From JAGVSV01 sp040766135 (GTDB taxonomy: Bacteria > Bacillota > Clostridia > Christensenellales > Aristaeellaceae), in contig JAXGRA010000009.1 of assembly GCA_040766135.1 (NCBI GenBank), forward strand, positions 48,544-112,543: a stretch of 64,000 nt of DNA, written 5' to 3'. The position numbers were made by a program, and so were the translations under genes. The first letter of the stretch is position 1, and every line of letters begins with the position of its first letter. Shown here one piece after another: positions 61,191-64,000 of this stretch. The notes below the pieces were generated by a model. That model did not search any database and was not told where the DNA came from. It saw only the letters and a list, made by a program, of their open reading frames with translations.

Positions 61191-61226
61191 ACAACCGCGT
61201 CTTCCCTTTGGGGTGGGCGCGGTTGT
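61191..61226 (+). terminator. Hairpin after the oxidoreductase gene
   Basis: ACAACCGCG (61191-61199) pairs with CGCGGTTGT (61218-61226), with further pairing of TTCCC and GGGTGGG inside. No T run follows, so it may be a terminator of weak type or part of the leader of the next gene. Confidence 0.55.
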
Positions 61227-61263
61227 ATGATACCTGTGCCAACACACAACAGGAGGACGCCGT

Positions 61264-62154
61264 ATGAGCCTGGATGCCGTGCTGCTGCTGATTTTTATGG
61301 TGATCGTTTTTACTACGCAGGGGTCGTTGAGCAAGGTGTTTTCCATGCACTACGAAGGCCCTGCGCTGGCCGCCACGCCGGTATACGCCTCCGTGACAGG
61401 GGCCGCATGTGCGCTGGCTACCTGGTACCTTGCGGGGTTTGCCTATGCGCCCAGCACACAGACGCTGTGGCTGGGGTTGGCCAATGGGGTGACGCTATTT
61501 TTGTACAATGTGGCCGCGGTCAACGCCGCGCGCACGGGCCCTTACTCCCTGCAAAGCCTGATGGCCACCCTGGGCAGCATTGTGCTGCCGCTGCTGGCCA
61601 GCCTGCTGCTGTGGCGGGAGCCGCTGGTGCTGCTTCATTATATAGGCATTGCGCTTATGCTGTTGGCGGCGGCGCTGTTTCATCTAAAAGGTTTGAACGT
61701 GCAGGAGGTAAAGAAAGGCTACCGCGGGTGGGTGGTGCTGCTGCTGGTGTCCAACGGCGTGTTTGGCGTGCTGATGGCCAGCCAGCAGCGCGTGATGGAC
61801 TTTACCCAGCGCAACGAGATGATCATCACCACCTATGGCACCAGCGCTGCGATATCAGCGGCGTTTCTGCTGCTGACACAAAAGGCGCAGGCAGCCCGCG
61901 CTTACCGAACAGGCCGTACATCCGGTATAGCCCTGCTGGTGAGCGGCGCTGTGGTGGCCACCGGCGTCAACCTGCTGATGCGAGCATTACAGCTCATCCC
62001 AGCCCCCATTTTATATACCATCAACAACGGCGGCGTGCTGATGCTGGCCGTGCTGCTGGGCACCGTCATCTGGAAAGAGAAGTTTACCTTCCACAAAGGC
62101 CTGGGCCTGGCGCTGGCGGTGGTGGCCATTGCGCTGTTAGGGCAGGCCAGTTAA
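61264..62154 (+). CDS. EamA/DMT superfamily transporter
   Basis: 296 residues with ten membrane helices in two EamA-type repeats. The first ends in NAARTGPYSLQSLMATLGSI, the second in LIPAPILYTINNGGVLMLAV, the internal-repeat pattern. ACAGGAGGACGCCGT precedes the ATG. DMT proteins export metabolites or carry sugars; this one is not assignable to a substrate. A long terminator hairpin follows. Confidence 0.9.
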   Translation: MSLDAVLLLIFMVIVFTTQGSLSKVFSMHYEGPALAATPVYASVTGAACALATWYLAGFAYAPSTQTLWLGLANGVTLFLYNVAAVNAARTGPYSLQSLMATLGSIVLPLLASLLLWREPLVLLHYIGIALMLLAAALFHLKGLNVQEVKKGYRGWVVLLLVSNGVFGVLMASQQRVMDFTQRNEMIITTYGTSAAISAAFLLLTQKAQAARAYRTGRTSGIALLVSGAVVATGVNLLMRALQLIPAPILYTINNGGVLMLAVLLGTVIWKEKFTFHKGLGLALAVVAIALLGQAS

Positions 62155-62191
62155 CGGGACGAGTTATACATTAATAACTGCTTGGCTATAA

Positions 62192-62223
62192 AACAGGGGT
62201 TCGGCGTATGCCGAGCCCCTGTT
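62192..62223. terminator. Bidirectional terminator between the EamA gene and the 115-residue gene
   Basis: AACAGGGG-t-TCGGC (62192-62205) pairs with GCCGA-g-CCCCTGTT (62210-62223) across GTAT. On the minus strand it is followed by TTTATAG. Confidence 0.85.
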
Positions 62224-62247
62224 GGTTGTGAACTCATGACGAACCAA

Positions 62248-62595
62248 CTATTTTTTCCTGAACAGATTTATTTCGACGATATTGTTGTCCTTGCGGAAGG
62301 CCACCTCGGCGCTGTCCACCATGATGGCCACCAGCGACAGGGCGATGGAGCTGCTGCCTTCTCCTGCGAGGGTCCAGTAGTATTCTTCCATTTCGGCAAG
62401 CCGGTTCTGTTTGTTGATATTCTCACAGATTCGCTTCAGCTCCCTCTCGCTGATGTTTACATTCCGGGCATGGGTTGCGATATGGGTGCCTTCTTTTGTC
62501 TGCGTTATCTGCACAGAAATTTGATCGGCCTTTCTTTCCATATAAAAGGTCACCATTTCATCGGTGAGTTTGGATATTTTTTTGATCTCGTTCAT
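62248..62595 (-). CDS. Uncharacterised small cytoplasmic protein
   Basis: 115 residues from the ATG behind GGAGAAAACG. It is mixed helix and strand with KISKLTDEMVTFYMERKADQ, ISVQITQTKEGTHIATHARN and DSAEVAFRKDNNIVEINLFR. No family is recognised. The frame above the ATG is part of the DUF1576 gene in another frame and is not used. It lies 23 bases past the DUF1576 stop and is probably co-transcribed with it. Confidence 0.7.
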   Translation of the reverse strand: MNEIKKISKLTDEMVTFYMERKADQISVQITQTKEGTHIATHARNVNISERELKRICENINKQNRLAEMEEYYWTLAGEGSSSIALSLVAIMVDSAEVAFRKDNNIVEINLFRKK

Positions 62596-62618
62596 CGTTT
62601 TCTCCTTACGTGGCTTCT

Positions 62619-63908
62619 CTATCGCCGTTTCACCGTTGGAATATTCAACGCTTCCAGCACCGGAATGGCAAGCATGGCCACGATGCCGGAGGAGAAGCCG
62701 TTGTTGTACAGGTTCATCCCCGCGTGCCAGGATGCGGTGCTGAGGGTCACATGCAGATGCGCCATCCCCATAAAAATACCGACCAGGGTGCCATAGCGCC
62801 CGGTCAGGGGACACAACCCTGTCGAAAACAGCCCTATGGTAATGATTGTAGCATGATGCACATCCACAGCCAAGAATTTGGATGCAAGGGTTACGCCTAT
62901 CATAACGGGAATTGAGTTTTTGGGGTGTATCCCGAAGGATGCAAAGCCTACAACCGTCAGCATGCCGGCAATGGTGGCGCCGCAAAGCACGCCGCCCATC
63001 AGGAAAATATAGGCCATGGAAACCAAGCCCATGAGGCCCATATTGATCAGGGTAGATGAATACGAAGTAAGCCTGGTGAAATCGGTAACCAGGCGGCCCG
63101 GATAATACAGAATATTGAGGTACCTGTCATTTTCCTTTTTGTGGACAAACCCGATATAAATCAATGCGGCAAAATAAATGGCAAAAAGCACGGTAAGGGC
63201 AATATAGCTTGTGGAGCTATGCACGCCATCGCCTGTAACCTGATAATTAAAGGCCCTGAAAACAGAGTTTGCCACAGCGCCCACAAAGCCCGTGGCAACG
63301 GCCGTGTTGTAAAGCGTGTAGCCCGAATGCAGGATAAGCGTGTGATTGGCGATGGCCGGCATGATATAGCCTATAAAAATGCCTACCGCATAGCCTACCA
63401 GCAGACCTTTTAAAGAATTATCCATAAGGAATACAATGATGGACACGATGGGGGCAAGCGAGGCTGTAAAGATGGATGTGGCGATTACGTTTCGAAAGTC
63501 CATACCCTTTACCTTGGCATAGAGAAAGCCTCCAATATAGAAAGGCCATATGTTGTAGACATTCTTGCCGACAAAGCTAAACCCCGCCGTGACAAAAAGG
63601 GCAGATATTAACAAGCCGGTTGGTTTTAAATTTAAGAAGCGCAGGAGGCTGGCGATGATCAGCGTAAGCAGGCCGGAGTTAAACAGCGCCGAACCTACAT
63701 TGATGACCTTTATATAGTCCGTCAGGAACACATCGTTTGCCAGCAGTATGCCCCACATGCCTTTTGCTATTTCAGCAGGCGTGTTGTAGCAAAAGGACAG
63801 CAGAATCATCATCACTGGAAGCAGATAGATGATCCTGTAAAGGGTTGCTGTCTGGTTTAGGTCGGCTTTTCCCCGGAAGAGGTCCAGGTAGGGTTTTATG
63901 ATTTTCAT
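62619..63908 (-). CDS. DUF1576 family multi-pass membrane protein
   Basis: 429 residues from the ATG near GGTGGC. About ten membrane helices are evident, and the repeated GFSFVGKNVYNIWPFYIGGF, HSGYTLYNTAVATGFVGA, SFGIHPKNSIPVMIGV and LSTASWHAGMNLYNNGF fit DUF1576. The family is found in Clostridia and gut Bacteroidales; transport is likely but no substrate is known. It shares a minus-strand unit with the 115-residue gene. Bases 63909-64000 hold its AT-rich upstream region. Confidence 0.87.
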   Translation of the reverse strand: MKIIKPYLDLFRGKADLNQTATLYRIIYLLPVMMILLSFCYNTPAEIAKGMWGILLANDVFLTDYIKVINVGSALFNSGLLTLIIASLLRFLNLKPTGLLISALFVTAGFSFVGKNVYNIWPFYIGGFLYAKVKGMDFRNVIATSIFTASLAPIVSIIVFLMDNSLKGLLVGYAVGIFIGYIMPAIANHTLILHSGYTLYNTAVATGFVGAVANSVFRAFNYQVTGDGVHSSTSYIALTVLFAIYFAALIYIGFVHKKENDRYLNILYYPGRLVTDFTRLTSYSSTLINMGLMGLVSMAYIFLMGGVLCGATIAGMLTVVGFASFGIHPKNSIPVMIGVTLASKFLAVDVHHATIITIGLFSTGLCPLTGRYGTLVGIFMGMAHLHVTLSTASWHAGMNLYNNGFSSGIVAMLAIPVLEALNIPTVKRR

Positions 63909-64000
63909 ATTGCCACCATACATAACAGAATGCGTTGAGGTTTTGCTGCCGTTTGTAATTGTATCGCATTTTATGGGATTGCTTTTTTCGTGTCAAGATA

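Noticed and set aside
62596..62985. N-terminal extension of the 115-residue protein
   Set aside because: It runs inside the DUF1576 gene in another frame, while GGAGAAAACG fixes the start at 62595.

Overview
The window looks like chromosomal DNA of a Gram-positive anaerobe of the Clostridia (Bacillota), probably a sugar-degrading gut or digester species. The grounds are Shine-Dalgarno sequences of the AGGAGG type ahead of most genes, Rex, DegV, a DUF1934 protein, a PBSX-type terminase, and many carbohydrate ABC importers that carry no ATPase of their own, as when one shared MsmX-type ATPase serves many importers. Most of the DNA is GC-rich. Three stretches are visibly AT-rich and look foreign or decayed: about 11.8-12.9 kb, 21.9-23.8 kb and 30.7-35.6 kb. 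No rRNA, tRNA or CRISPR was seen, and the genus cannot be named from this sequence.

Layout. 1-11.8 kb: a tight co-directional operon with two binding proteins (the first cut by the window edge, the second fused to carbohydrate-binding-like domains), two permease pairs, an NHL-propeller membrane protein, a Yip1 protein and a DUF5696 protein, closed by a strong terminator. 11.9-12.8 kb: remains of a DpnI/Dam-replacing-type restriction gene. 12.9-16.8 kb: a minus-strand operon of MarR regulator, aldehyde dehydrogenase, Ntn-type amide hydrolase and DegV, with a MarR-like operator at its promoter. 17-21 kb: a hemolysin III protein, a ceramidase-like hydrolase and a clan GH-A glycosidase. 21-26 kb: Rex, a seven-helix sensor gene cut by an IS110 fragment, and a NatAB-like ABC exporter. 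26-30.7 kb: sugar catabolism (class II aldolase, FGGY kinase, PfkB kinase) and a URO-D family protein.

30.8-35.6 kb: a complete IS481 element with long flanking direct repeats, sitting upstream of a transporter whose two permease genes are broken while its binding protein is intact. 35.7-38.1 kb: a GpsA-like dehydrogenase and a GH4 glycosidase. 38.2-38.6 kb: a 13-copy 9-bp tandem array with inverted copies upstream. 38.7-41.3 kb: a MerR-controlled ABC exporter operon. 41.4-42 kb: a YafQ/DinJ-type toxin-antitoxin pair. 42.1-45.6 kb: a complete LplA-like importer operon. 45.9-49.9 kb: a thioredoxin/CcdA fusion, an alpha-L-fucosidase and a radical SAM protein. 49.9-52.8 kb: a four-gene minus-strand run. 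52.9-55.7 kb: an acetate-transporter-type protein, then an orphan phage terminase preceded by four 10-bp iterons. 55.7-58.7 kb: a DUF234 ATPase whose upstream region was hit by an IS66 element. 58.8-64 kb: PfkA, a Gfo/Idh/MocA oxidoreductase, an EamA transporter, a small unknown protein and a DUF1576 membrane protein.

Read together, the region is an accessory carbohydrate-use landscape: importers and glycosidases release sugars, kinases and an aldolase feed them to glycolysis, and several insertion sequences and dead genes show active turnover. The points most worth checking are the unusual first operon, the eroded restriction gene, the terminase with its iterons, the 9-bp repeat array, and the MarR- and MerR-type operators.
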